Positions 55,404-64,000 of a stretch of 64,000 nt of DNA are shown here, in pieces. The DNA is from Solirubrobacter sp963724195 (GTDB taxonomy: Bacteria; Actinomycetota; Thermoleophilia; Solirubrobacterales; Solirubrobacteraceae), in assembly GCA_963724195.1 (NCBI GenBank), contig CAVRTQ010000008.1, positions 1 to 64,000 on the forward strand, given 5' to 3'. The position numbers were made by a program, and so were the translations under genes. The notes beneath the pieces were generated by a model. The model did not search any database. It worked only from the letters and a program-made list of their open reading frames with translations, and had not been told where the DNA came from. Positions within the stretch are counted from its first letter, which is position 1; each line of letters starts with the position of its first letter.

Positions 55404-57083
55404 ATGGCGGTGTGCCGGATCTGCTCGGGGCAACTCGAGCTCCGACTGCGGGGCAACGGTGCGGCCTTTACGGCTGCCCATTTCTCGCCGTCCGCGCACG
55501 TCCCGGGCCAACACGGCGACCTGCTCGAGTGCCGCGAGTGCGGGACGATCCAGCAGCCCGTGCTTCCGCAGGGTGACGCGCTGCACGAGCTCTATCGCGA
55601 GATGCGCGATGACGAGTACCTGGCCGAGGAGGAGGGCCGGCGCGCGACCGCGAACCGCCTGCTCGACCTCGTCGGCGCACACCGTCCGCGCGGACGCCTG
55701 CTCGACGTCGGCTGCGGCCACGGCCTGCTGCTGGACGAGGCCCGCAAGCGCGGCTACGACACCGTCGGCCTGGAGCTCTCGCGCGAGGCGGCGCGTCATG
55801 CCCGCGAGACGCTCCAGCTCGACGTCAGAGAACTGCCACTGGAGGCGTTCACCGAGGGCACCAACGGCGACACGCCGGGCGCGTTCGACGCGATCGTGCT
55901 CGCGGACGTCATCGAGCACCTCGACGACCCGGTGGCGGCGATCGACCAGTGCGCGGCGCTGCTCAAGCCCGGGGGCGTGCTGTGCGTCGTCACGCCGGAT
56001 CCATCCTCGGCCACCGCGAAGCTCGCGGGCAAGCGCTGGTGGGGCTTCCTGGCCGCGCACACGGTCCTGCTGCCGCGCCGCACGCTGCGCGAGCTGATCA
56101 GCGCTTCCGGGCTCGTGATCTCCGACGACGTCCCGTTCGTGCGCACGTTCGCGGCCAAGCGCTGGGTCGGCGGATTGGCGGAGCGCCTCCCGGCGGGCGA
56201 ACGCCTCAGCGCCCTCGCGGACCGCCTGCCGCCGGTCAAGCTCAGCCTCAGCCTCGGCGACGAGCGCGTGATCCTCGCCCACCGCACGCCGGTCAGGTTC
56301 GCCGAGCACCCGCTCCTGCAGCACCTCGACGGGCGCGCGCCGATCCACGTCGTCCTGCCGGCCTACAAGGCCACACGCACGATCCCGGACGTCGTCGCGG
56401 AGATGCCGGCCAGCGCCGCCGACCGCGCGCTGCTGATCGACGACGCGTCCCCGGACGAGACGACGACGATCGCGCTCGCCAACGGCCTCGACGTCCTCCG
56501 CCACCCGGCCAACCGGGGCTACGGGGCGAGCCAGAAGACGGGCTACACGCGGGCGCTGCGCGACGGCGCCGCCGTGATCGTGATGGTCCACGCCGACAAC
56601 CAGTACGACCCGGGCCTCGTGGCCGACATGGCGGAGCCGATCCTCTCCGGCGACGCCGACGTCGTGATCGGCTCCCGGCTGCTCGTCGACCGCGCGCTCG
56701 CGGGTGGGATGCCGCGCTGGAAGTGGGTCGGCAACCGGCTGCTGACCGGGATCGAGAACAAGGCCTTCGGCGTGCGCTTCTCCGAATACCACACGGGCTA
56801 CCGCGCCTTCTCCGCCGACTTCCTGCGCTCGATCCCGTTCCTGCGCAACTCGGACGACTTCGTGTTCGACCAGGAGATCTTCGCGCAGATCCTGGCCCGC
56901 AAGGCGCGCGTGATCGAGATCCCGATCCCGACGCGCTACTTCCACGAGGCGTCGAGCGTCGACTTCGTGACGAGCCTCCGGTACGCCTTCAAGACGCTGT
57001 GGGTGCTCGGCCGCTACCGGCTCGACCGCCGCTGGGCCCTGTTGCGCCGACCCGCCGCATGGCTCTCAGCCCACGACGACTAG
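55404..57083 (+). CDS. Methyltransferase fused to GT2 glycosyltransferase
   Basis: 559 aa, intact. Zinc-ribbon-like N-terminus (CRICSG, CRECG), class I SAM methyltransferase (RGRLLDVGCGHGLLLDEARK, VLADVIEHLDDP), then from about residue 310 a family 2 glycosyltransferase of the dolichol-phosphate-mannose-synthase type (IHVVLPAYKATRTIPDVVAE, LLIDDASPDET, VHADNQYDP for DxD-like, HTGYRAFSADFL). Probably makes a polyprenyl-linked sugar used by the membrane glycosyltransferase encoded next, with which it overlaps by 25 bp. Confidence 0.85.
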   Translation: MAVCRICSGQLELRLRGNGAAFTAAHFSPSAHVPGQHGDLLECRECGTIQQPVLPQGDALHELYREMRDDEYLAEEEGRRATANRLLDLVGAHRPRGRLLDVGCGHGLLLDEARKRGYDTVGLELSREAARHARETLQLDVRELPLEAFTEGTNGDTPGAFDAIVLADVIEHLDDPVAAIDQCAALLKPGGVLCVVTPDPSSATAKLAGKRWWGFLAAHTVLLPRRTLRELISASGLVISDDVPFVRTFAAKRWVGGLAERLPAGERLSALADRLPPVKLSLSLGDERVILAHRTPVRFAEHPLLQHLDGRAPIHVVLPAYKATRTIPDVVAEMPASAADRALLIDDASPDETTTIALANGLDVLRHPANRGYGASQKTGYTRALRDGAAVIVMVHADNQYDPGLVADMAEPILSGDADVVIGSRLLVDRALAGGMPRWKWVGNRLLTGIENKAFGVRFSEYHTGYRAFSADFLRSIPFLRNSDDFVFDQEIFAQILARKARVIEIPIPTRYFHEASSVDFVTSLRYAFKTLWVLGRYRLDRRWALLRRPAAWLSAHDD

Positions 57084-58298
57084 CCATCGCGATCCTCGTC
57101 GCCGCGCTGGCGATCCGCGTCGCGTGGGTGTTCGCGACGCCGGACTACCGGCTGGTGCACGACGCGCTGGACTACAACCGGCACGCGATCTCGCTCGCCA
57201 ACGGTGACGGCTTCGCGCTGAGCTACGGCCGCGAGACCGCGTTCCGCCCGCCCGCCTATCCGCTCTTCCTCGCCGCCGTGTACTGGGTCTTCGGGCCGTC
57301 GCTGGAGTGGGCACGGCTCGCGAACGCGCTGGTGGGAACGGGGATCGTGGCGTTGATCGGCGTGATCTCGCTGCAGGTCTGGAACCAGCGCGTGGCGCTG
57401 ATCGCGATGGCGCTCGGCGCCGTCTACATCCCGCTCATCCTCGTCGGCCAGTCGGTGATGAGCGAGCCGCTGTTCGTGCTCTGCATGCTCGGGGCGATCG
57501 CGTGTGCGCTCAAGCGCTGGGCGCTCGCCGCGGGCGTGCTGATGGGGCTCGCGATCCTCGGCCGCGCGAACGCGCTGATCCTGTTGCTCCCGCTCGCGTG
57601 GGCGGTGTGGAAGGGGCCGCGGCCCGCGCTGATCATGATCGTCGCCGCCGCGCTGACGGTGATCCCGTGGACGATCCGCAACTACGTCGTGCTCGACCAG
57701 TTCGTCCCCGTCTCCACGCAACTCGGGTCCGCGCTCGCCGGCACCTACAACAGCGAGGCGATGAACAACCGGGAGAACCCGGCCGCGTGGATGTCGCTCA
57801 AGCGCGTCGACGACTACCGCCCGATCTTCAACCGCGTGCGCGAGACGAACGAGGCCGTGCTCGAGCAACAGCTGCGCAGCGCGTCGCTCGAGTACATCAA
57901 GGAGCACCCCGGGGCGCCGCTCAAGGTCGCGTGGTGGACGTAGCCGCCGGATGCTCGACCTCGGCGGCTGGGACTGGGCGATCCACACCGCGGGCACGGT
58001 GTCGGCCGGCAAGAAGGCGGGCGCCGCGGGGATCATCTGCTTCTGGCTGTTCGCGATCCTGGCCGTGATCGGCGCGTTCACCCAGCGCGCGCGGGAAGCC
58101 CCGCTGTGGCTGTGGTCCATCCCGCTGCTGATGTACCTCGGCGTCGTCTTCCTCGTGGTGGAGACGCCGCGCTACCGGATGGCGATCGATCCGTTCGTGA
58201 TCATGCTCGCCGCGCTGGCGATCTCAGCGATCGCGGCCAAGCGGACCAAGTCCCATAGCGCCGTTGGTCTCACGCGAGGGCACGCGCGACCGTCTTGA
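57059..58298 (+). CDS. GT39/ArnT-like membrane glycosyltransferase, one frameshift
   Basis: About 412 aa. Many membrane helices and the acidic N-terminal loop FATPDYRLVHDALDYNRHAI, followed by FRPPAYPLFLAAVYWVFGP. This is the organisation of polyprenyl-phosphate-sugar-dependent transferases. The frame stops at 57943 (KVAWWT) and resumes in another frame with RRMLDLGGWDW, then three more helices. It would use the lipid-linked sugar made by the fusion protein upstream. Confidence 0.8.
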
Positions 58299-58640
58299 GG
58301 AAGTCACGGGCGGTGGCGAGGTGCGTGCGCAGCTCGTCCTGCGTGAGCCCGACCTCGTACGCGCGGTGGTGGCACGCGTTCGAGAGCGCCGTCCAGGCGA
58401 AGTCGGCCTCGCGCGCCTCCGGCTTGTCGCCGAGGAACGCGGGCAGGCAGACCCAGCGGTCGCGCGCGCTCGTCTCCAGCATGCCCGGCGACTTGTCGTC
58501 CCAGAAGACGTCGAGCGTGCGTTCCAGCGACTGCCGGATGAGCGCGGCGGCGGCGTGCGGCCACGCGCCGCTGGTGTTCGGATCGAACTCGTCCAGCTGC
58601 GCTCGTCGAGGACCTTGCTGACGGTGAGCCGCTCGCTCAC
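58270..58640 (-). CDS. HEPN-like small protein downstream of the ATPase, one frameshift
   Basis: About 123 aa. VSERLTVSKVLDER continues in the next frame as AQLDEFDPNTSGAWPHAAAA. All-helical, with IRQSLERTLDVFW and ALSNACHHRAYEVGLTQDEL. The N-A-C-H-H cluster near the end of a helix recalls HEPN ribonuclease or effector domains, but the usual RxxxxH is not exact. Last gene of the sigma-XRE-ImmA-ATPase operon. The GTG at 58640 is preferred; 58667 is possible. Confidence 0.5.
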
Positions 58641-58719
58641 CGGCCATCCCTCCCGGCGCGCGAGCACGAGCCCTCTGGGCGAGTGCTTGCGCGACGCGCC
58701 GCCAGGCGAGCGTCGCCTC

Positions 58720-61039
58720 TCATTTGGCGTTGGTGTTGAGCTCGCGGATGAACACGCGCGTGGTGTCCGGCAGGCGGGCGAGCGTCTCGCGCTCGAGCGG
58801 GTTGCCGTGCGCGCCGCGGTTGAGCGCCGTCACGAGCGCGGCCATCGGCTCGCCGTAGCGGCGCTTGACCTCGCCGCCGACCTCGCCCTGGCGGCCGGCG
58901 TCGCCGAACAGCACGAGCGCGAGCGTCTCTCTGAGGGAGCGGGCCTCGGCGATCTGCTCGTCGGCCTCGTTGAGGTCGGTGCCGTGCTGGGCGGCGCGGC
59001 GGCGCACGATGTTCGCGGCGGCGGCCTCCACGGCGGAGCGGCAGAACATGGGGACGACGCGGGCCTGGACCTCGGGCGGCAGCCGGTCCGGCTTGGCGTA
59101 GCCGCGCGCGCCGTCGAGGTAGCGCTGGACCGGGCTGCGCGACTCCTGCACGTCCACCGAGGACTGGGCGCGGCGGTCGACGTGGAGCATCGTGGCGTCG
59201 AGGCGCAGCCGTCTGATCGCCTCGGGGAGGCGGTCGTCGTGGGTGAAGACGACGATCTGGCGCGTACGGGCGGCGCGGTGCAGGACCTTGGCCAGGCCGT
59301 CGACCTTGGACGGGTCCATGGCCTGCACGGGGTCGTCGATCACGGCGAAGCGGAACGGGGACTCGTCGAGCGCGGCGCGGGGCAGGAAGACGGAGACGGA
59401 CAGCGCGAGCAGCTCGCCCTGGGACATCACGCCGAGCGCGTTGGCCTCGGTGTCGTCGGCGCGCACGTCGAAGTCCGCGCGGCCGCCCTTGCCGACCTTC
59501 TTGAGCGTGATCTCGTGCAGGTCGACGCTCGACCCCTGGCGCAGCTCGCCCCAGTTCGCGATCGCGGCCTGGCTGATCGGGGCGAAGCGCTCTCGTCGCA
59601 GCTCGTCGGTGGCGCCCTTGAGCCACTTCTCGGCGTCCTTGACGGCCTTCAGCGTGACGGCCTTGGCCTCGACGTCCTGGGCCTGGGCGAGCCAGCGGCG
59701 CAGATCGCCGGCGAGCTCCTGCCAGGCCGCGCCCTTGCGCTCGAGCTCCGCGGCCGCCTTCTGGGTGAGCTCGCGCAGGAGGCCCACCGACGCCTTCGTC
59801 GCCGCTTCGTCGCCGCGTTCGAGCTCGAACTCCTCAGCGAGGCCGAGGTACTGCGCGGCCTTCGGGCGCGGCGAGCGCGTTGCCGTCGAGCAGCGACTCC
59901 ACGCGCCGGCGCGCGACCGTGAGCTTGGCGTTGGCCTGCGTGAGCGCCGTGGCCTGCTGCTCCAGCTGCGCGGCTTCCTCCGTGGCCGCCTTCACCCAGG
60001 CGTCGTCCAGGACGTCCGGCGTCTTGCACACCGGGCAGTCCTCGCCGTCGCGGACCGCGAGCGCCTGGCGCAGCAGCGTGGCGAGCGAGGTCGCGCGGGC
60101 GGCGTCGGTCGCGCTCGCGTCGGCGTGCTCGCGTTCGGCGCCCTTGAGGTCCTGGAAGGCGTCGCGGATCTGCTCGTCGGACGGAAGGGCGAGGGCGGAG
60201 AGGCGGCGCAGGAGCGTGAGGTCCTCGGTGTAGCTCGGCGTCTCCTCCAGCAGCGCCTCCAGCTGAGCGAGGTCCGGTTTGCGGCCGCCGATCGCGGCCT
60301 TCACGAGCGCGGCGCGGTCGTCGTCGGGGTCCAGGCGGGCGACGAGCTGATCCTTCTCGCCACCGACCGCCTTGCGCTGGGCGTCGTAGGCGAGCCGCGT
60401 CTGGGCGAGCGAGGCGGCGAGCGCGTCCAGGTCGCCGAGGCCGAGCACCGGCGTGAGCGCGTCGTAGAGCGAGCTGAGCGTGTCGAACATCGTCGCCAGC
60501 TCGGCGTAGGCCAGGAACGGGCGGAACGACGGCAGGTCGCGGTCCCACCCGTGCTCGCTCAGGACGGCGGCGGGGACGGCGCGGCCGCTCGCGTCGCCGT
60601 AGAGCGCGCCGTGCGGCCACTCCTGCGTGAGCGGCACCGTCTGGCCGCCTTCCAGCTGCAGCTCCGCCGTGATCTTGGTCGGCCCGGTGAAGTGCAGGCA
60701 CTGCCACGTCTCGCTCCACGCCTTCGGGCGCTTCTCCCAGCGCTTGAGCGCGCCGGTCATCAGCAGCTCCAGGCCCTCCGCGAACGAGGACTTGCCGCTG
60801 CCGTTGCGGCCCACGACCACCGTGAGGCCCGGCGCGGGCTCGAGCTTGAGCGTCGCCGGCCGGCCGATCCCGCGGAACCCCTCGACCGTGACCGCCTTCA
60901 GCCACACCGGCGGCGACGCGTTGCCGGTCGGCGGCGGCGCGGCCGCGTCGGCCGCGAGCTCGATGACGCTCCTGGCCTCGGCGTCGAGCTCGCTCGTCTC
61001 GAGCCGCTCCAGCAGCAGGGTGCGAAGGATGGGGTCCAT
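58720..61039 (-). CDS. Rad50/SMC-like AAA ATPase, one frameshift
   Basis: About 772 aa. Walker A VVVGRNGSGKSSFAEGLELL, coiled-coil arms with a Cys pair CPVCKTPD (zinc-hook-like), ABC signature LGVMSQGELLALSVSVFLPR, Walker B RFAVIDDPVQAMDPSKVDG, and switch His in IVVFTHDDRL. The C-terminal 120 residues (RSLRETLALVLFG, ALNRGAHGNPLE) look HEPN-like (RxxH). The frame changes near 59865. Such ATPases in defence systems sense DNA ends or phage and activate an effector. Starts 5 nt after the protease gene. Confidence 0.8.
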
Positions 61040-61044
61040 GGTGG

Positions 61045-61565
61045 TTAGAACAGGCTCGCGATCCGGCGTTGGGTGGCGGCGATCGAGCTCCCGAACGTGC
61101 GGCACAGCGTGGCCACGTCGCCCTTCGCGCGGGCGTGCTCGCGCACGAACAGCCACTGCGGCATGAGCAGCGCCGCGGCGAACGCGCTGGCCTCCTCCTC
61201 GATGTCGCGCGCCTTGGCCTCCGCCTCGTTGACCCGGCAGAACAGCGCCTGCTGCCCGCGGCGCGGTGCATCACCCAGTGGCCGAGCTCGTGCCCGATCG
61301 TGAAGCGCCGCCGCGGCGGCCACTGCTTGGCCTCGTGCGCGTTGACCCAGATCTCGCCCCGGGCGGGGAGCAGCAGCCCGGACAGCGCGTGATGCTCCAC
61401 GAGCGGTGCCCCGGGCGCGCTGGCCATGTCCTCGACGTCGCGGACGAGGAGCCCGAACTGCGTGTCCGCGATGTCCTCGACCGGCACGGGGAGCGTGTCG
61501 CCGTCCCAGACGTAGCTCGGGAGGGTGGCGAGTACGTGTTCGGCGCGTTCTTCGACGTCCCGCAT
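61045..61565 (-). CDS. ImmA/IrrE-family metallopeptidase, one frameshift
   Basis: About 173 aa. Active site RFTIGHELGHWVMHRAAG (HExxH) with a later Glu in ARDIEEEASAFAAALLMPQW, the arrangement of ImmA and IrrE/PprI proteases. The frame changes near 61260. These enzymes cleave XRE-type repressors on DNA damage or mobile-element induction. Here the likely substrate is the XRE-like protein encoded immediately upstream. Confidence 0.85.
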
Positions 61566-61591
61566 GTCTTCCGCGATCGTAGAAGGCGGGG

Positions 61592-62206
61592 TCAGCCGCT
61601 CGTGAACAGCTCGTCGACCTCGTCGCGCACGGGGCGTTCCACGCGCGCCCGCATCGCCGGAGCGGCCGCCGGGGCGGAGGCCTTGCGCGCGAACGCCGGA
61701 GCGCCGCCGGCCGGGGGAGCGGACGTCGCTTCGCCGGCGCGGCGCAGGACGTCGGCGCTCTCGCCGACCAGGCGGCCCAGGGCTTCCAGGACGCGCTGCG
61801 AGACACCCGCGGACGGGAGCGTGCCCTGCTCCATCGCGTGGTAGTAGGCGCCGACCTTCTCCTCGCGGCCGGGCAGGTCGAGTGCGGCGGCCAGCTGGGT
61901 GACCAGATCTGACCGCCGCATCCGGGCGCGGTCACGGAGCCGGGGCAGAAGCGACGGCCACGTGCCCGACGAACCGTACAAAGTCCGGTCGAGATCGTCG
62001 ACCAGGCTCCGTGCGGGGGAGGCGGTGAACGCGGCGCGGTCGAACGCCCGGCGCGGCGCGCGGGCGAGGTAGCCGTCGAGCAGGGCGGACAGCTCCGCGC
62101 GGGCGCCCTCGTCGGAAGCGCGCGCGAGGTACGCGGACGGGTCGGCGACGCCGCCCGCCCGGTCTTCGGCGATGAACTCGGCCAGTAGCTGGTCGACGTC
62201 GGTCAT
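61592..62206 (-). CDS. XRE-like DNA-binding protein
   Basis: 204 aa. An N-terminal helical part (MTDVDQLLAEFIAEDRAGGV, ARAELSALLDGYLARAPR) is followed by a helix-turn-helix RLRDRARMRRSDLVTQLAAA with EEKVGAYYHAMEQGTLPSAG, and a Pro/Ala-rich tail. Overlaps the sigma factor gene by ATGA. Could act as repressor or anti-sigma-like partner, inactivated by the ImmA-type protease. Confidence 0.7.
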   Translation of the reverse strand: MTDVDQLLAEFIAEDRAGGVADPSAYLARASDEGARAELSALLDGYLARAPRRAFDRAAFTASPARSLVDDLDRTLYGSSGTWPSLLPRLRDRARMRRSDLVTQLAAALDLPGREEKVGAYYHAMEQGTLPSAGVSQRVLEALGRLVGESADVLRRAGEATSAPPAGGAPAFARKASAPAAAPAMRARVERPVRDEVDELFTSG

Positions 62207-62760
62207 CCGGTGTCGAGCTCCTCCCGCAGGGCGCGCCGGAAGCGCGAGGTGATCTGGTGGACGTTGGCGACGCTGACGCCGTCGATCTCGGCCGCGCCGC
62301 GGCCCTGCAGCACGACGAGCTCGACGACACGGCGGTGCTCGGCGTTCAGCCCCGCGAGCAGGCGCTCGACGAGGTCGTTGAGCTCGACCTGGTCGTCGGC
62401 GGGCGCGATCACGGTCACGTCGTCGATCGGCACGGTCGTCGCCGCCCGGCGGCGGTGGAAGTCGGCGATCCGCCGCGCGGTGATCGTGCGCAGCCACACC
62501 GCGAACTCGCCGATCGAGGAGCCGTCGAACGCCGATTGGATCGCGCTGACCAGCACTTCGCCCGTCACGTCCTCGACCGCGTCCGACGGGACCTTCAGCG
62601 ACACGCGCCGCGCGACGTTGTGCCAGTGCCCGTAGACGAGGATCGCGAGCGCCGTGCGCGCCGACTCGTCACCCGCGGTGCGCAGGTAGGCGATCAGGGC
62701 GTCGTCGTCGAGACGCTGCAGCTCGGCTTCGCGGAGCACCCGCCCATAATGCCGCGCCAT
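62203..62760 (-). CDS. ECF-type RNA polymerase sigma factor
   Basis: 185 aa (or 179 from GTG at 62742). Region 2: TALAILVYGHWHNVARRVSL, DVTGEVLVSAIQSAF, and FAVWLRTITARRIADFHRRR. Region 4: LLAGLNAEHRRVVELVVLQG with VANVHQITSRFRRALREELD. First gene of a five-gene unit, so it may activate its own operon. The ATG overlaps the ATG of the divergent gene in the tetranucleotide CATG. Confidence 0.85.
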   Translation of the reverse strand: MARHYGRVLREAELQRLDDDALIAYLRTAGDESARTALAILVYGHWHNVARRVSLKVPSDAVEDVTGEVLVSAIQSAFDGSSIGEFAVWLRTITARRIADFHRRRAATTVPIDDVTVIAPADDQVELNDLVERLLAGLNAEHRRVVELVVLQGRGAAEIDGVSVANVHQITSRFRRALREELDTG

Positions 62761-63210
62761 GCGCACGACGATCACGCTGGGCGGCCACGCGGTGCCCGCG
62801 TTCGAGTCCCGCGGAGCCGCCGACGGGCCGCGGGTGGCCGTGCTGGGCGGTGTCCACGGGTGCGAGTACTCGTCGATCGCGGCGGTCATCCGCCTCATGC
62901 GCGGCCTCGGCGAGCACCACGGCACCGTCGTCGGCGTGCCGGTGGTGTCCATGGACTCGTTCGCACGTCGTCGACTCGACCGGCTCGCTCACCGGCATGA
63001 CCTCGGGCGCGGCCGGCGTTCCGGCCGTCCTCGCCGAGGCGGGCGGGATCGGCCAGCTCGAGGAGGAAGCGGTCGCGCTGCTCACGGACGGCTCGCGCAA
63101 CGCGCTGAAGTATCTCGGCGTGCGTCGTGCTGTTCCTCACCACGAGCGCGGCCGTCGCGGAGAACGGGCTGCTGCTGGGACTAGGCTGCGACGAGCGCGC
63201 CGGCGCGTAG
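62759..63210 (+). pseudogene. M14/AstE-like zinc deacylase with two internal deletions
   Basis: The start VAVLGGVHGCEYSSIAAVIR has the zinc HxxE pair. After VVSMDSFA the sequence jumps, in another frame, to VDSTGSLTGMTSGAAGVPAV and LAEAGGIGQLEEEAVALL. After NALKYLGV it jumps again, in a third frame, to the typical C-terminus VVLFLTTSAAVAENGLLLGL. The central part with the third zinc ligand and the C-terminal sandwich domain are missing. As it stands it cannot be functional. CATAAT lies 8 nt before the ATG. Confidence 0.65.
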
Positions 63211-63426
63211 CCGGAGCCCGCCGGCCACCGCGGCGCGGAGCTCGTCCGCTTCATAGCCGGCCAGCTGCCCGGCGACCCACGACACGCCGAAGCCCGGCAC
63301 GGTCATCGCCTCCGCGGTGGTGATCCACACGTAGCCCAGCTCGCCGACACGGAAGCTCTGCACCAGCGGCTCGCCATCGAAGCGATGGGCGTGGTCGACG
63401 TTCGGCAGCTCACGAATCAAGTCCAC
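63181..63426 (-). CDS. Hypothetical protein
   Basis: 81 aa from GTG; beginning DLIRELPNVDHAHRFDGEPL and containing RVGELGYVWITTAEAMTVPG. The open frame continues upstream without a start (ITPETLSRV), so the gene may begin a little earlier with a rare codon. Not recognised. Its 3' end overlaps the end of the M14 remnant. Confidence 0.45.
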   Translation of the reverse strand: MDLIRELPNVDHAHRFDGEPLVQSFRVGELGYVWITTAEAMTVPGFGVSWVAGQLAGYEADELRAAVAGGLRLRAGALVAA

Positions 63427-63503
63427 GCGGGAGAGCGTCTCCGGCGTGATGACCGCGCGTCAACACGACCTGGACCACAACCCCCCGGACGACGTAATGC
63501 GCG

Positions 63504-63776
63504 CTATTCCGAATGTCGGACCAGGTAGTCGAGGTAGATCGGGCGGCGCGCTTCCATCGCGTCCTTGTCGCCCCGGAGCGCATCGAGCACCTGTCGGCTC
63601 CAGTGGGCGACCTCCTCCTGGCCCTGTTGCGCGTCGCCGTCGGCGGCCTCGGCCGCCGGCGTCTCCGACATCAGCCGCCAGAAGAACTTCACGTCAAGGT
63701 GCCGCTCGGCGCGCTTGACGGCGCGGTCGTGCAGCTCGTGGGTCGGCAGCGCGTCGAGCTCTTCGAACGTGGTCAC
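63504..63776 (-). CDS. Hypothetical protein coupled to an EAL gene
   Basis: 90 aa from a GTG overlapping the EAL stop (GTGA). Highly charged and helical: FEELDALPTHELHDRAVKRA, HLDVKFFWRLMSETPAAEAA, EEVAHWSRQVLDALRGDKDA. Not recognised; coupling suggests a role with the c-di-GMP protein. The 77 bp between this gene and the previous one show nothing. Confidence 0.55.
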   Translation of the reverse strand: MTTFEELDALPTHELHDRAVKRAERHLDVKFFWRLMSETPAAEAADGDAQQGQEEVAHWSRQVLDALRGDKDAMEARRPIYLDYLVRHSE

Positions 63777-64000
63777 GGCTCGGAGGTTATCCGCGGACCG
63801 GGCGCGCCGAACAGGTAGCCCTGCGCGTACTGGCATCCGAGCGCCGCGAGCTGGGCGGCCTGCTCCTCGTTCTCGACGCCCTCGGCGATCGCCGCGATGT
63901 CCAGCGCGGAGGCCAGCGAGATGATCGCGGCCACGATCGCCAGGTCCCCCGGGGAGGAGCCCAGCGCAGCGACGAACGAGCCGTCGATCTTCACCGCCCG
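63773..64000 (-). CDS. EAL-domain protein, 3' part only
   Basis: The last 75 residues of a c-di-GMP phosphodiesterase-type domain: KIDGSFVAALGSS, ALDIAAIAEGVENEEQAAQL, LGCQYAQGYLFGAPGP. The gene continues beyond the window end. Confidence 0.85.
   Translation of the reverse strand, partial: RAVKIDGSFVAALGSSPGDLAIVAAIISLASALDIAAIAEGVENEEQAAQLAALGCQYAQGYLFGAPGPRITSEP

Overview
The window is about 70% GC, with densely packed genes on both strands, GTG starts, many 1-4 bp start/stop overlaps and several promoters whose -10 box lies 5-8 nt before the start codon (leaderless style). Gene content (F420-type reductase, very large NAD-glutamate dehydrogenase, monomeric isocitrate dehydrogenase, PhoX, lactate-racemase maturation genes) points to an actinobacterium, most likely Thermoleophilia/Solirubrobacterales. 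This is inferred from content, not from a marker gene. No rRNA, CRISPR array or intact insertion sequence was seen. About twenty genes are split between reading frames, and two lack internal segments, so the consensus probably carries indel errors. I describe such genes as one locus and say where the frame changes.

Layout. 0-5.6 kb: HNH nuclease plus SF2 helicase pair, alpha/beta hydrolase, Tat-exported PhoX-like protein, DUF2461 protein. 5.8-11.5 kb: collagen-like exported protein, a damaged metallophosphoesterase operon, small membrane proteins, a vapBC module with twin operator repeats, an Lrp regulator. 11.6-19.6 kb: permease, HD hydrolase, small conserved proteins, AraC/VOC pair, isocitrate dehydrogenase, VOC/cupin pair. 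19.6-22.1 kb: the most unusual locus. A small structured RNA with its own promoter and terminator is followed by a tRNA with the rare Arg anticodon GCG, three tandem Y RNAs whose stems show compensatory changes, and the gene for a Ro60/TROVE protein. 22.2-29.3 kb: metalloprotease, acetamidase, MoaD-like protein, RecD2, NlpC/P60 hydrolase, TetR/SDR pair. 29.4-45 kb: glutamate dehydrogenase, flavin enzymes, PilZ and GGDEF-EAL signalling proteins, MarR/hydrolase pair, membrane transport genes.

44.5-53.6 kb: a minus-strand operon (fatty acyl-CoA reductase/HAD fusion, zinc alcohol dehydrogenase, LarA-like protein, PlsC) facing a TetR regulator, and next to it larB-larC-larE, which make the nickel-pincer cofactor that LarA-type enzymes need. 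This suggests a nickel-pincer enzyme working in lipid metabolism. 53.7-58.3 kb: small proteins, ACT-domain protein, phosphotransferase, a methyltransferase-glycosyltransferase fusion and a GT39-type membrane protein, probably for cell-surface glycans.

58.3-62.8 kb: a minus-strand operon of sigma factor, XRE-like protein, ImmA/IrrE protease, Rad50/SMC-like ATPase and a small HEPN-like protein. It looks like a self-contained stress or defence module. The window ends in the 3' part of an EAL-domain gene. The two best candidates for undescribed biology are the tRNA-Y RNA-Ro locus and the sigma/protease/ATPase operon.
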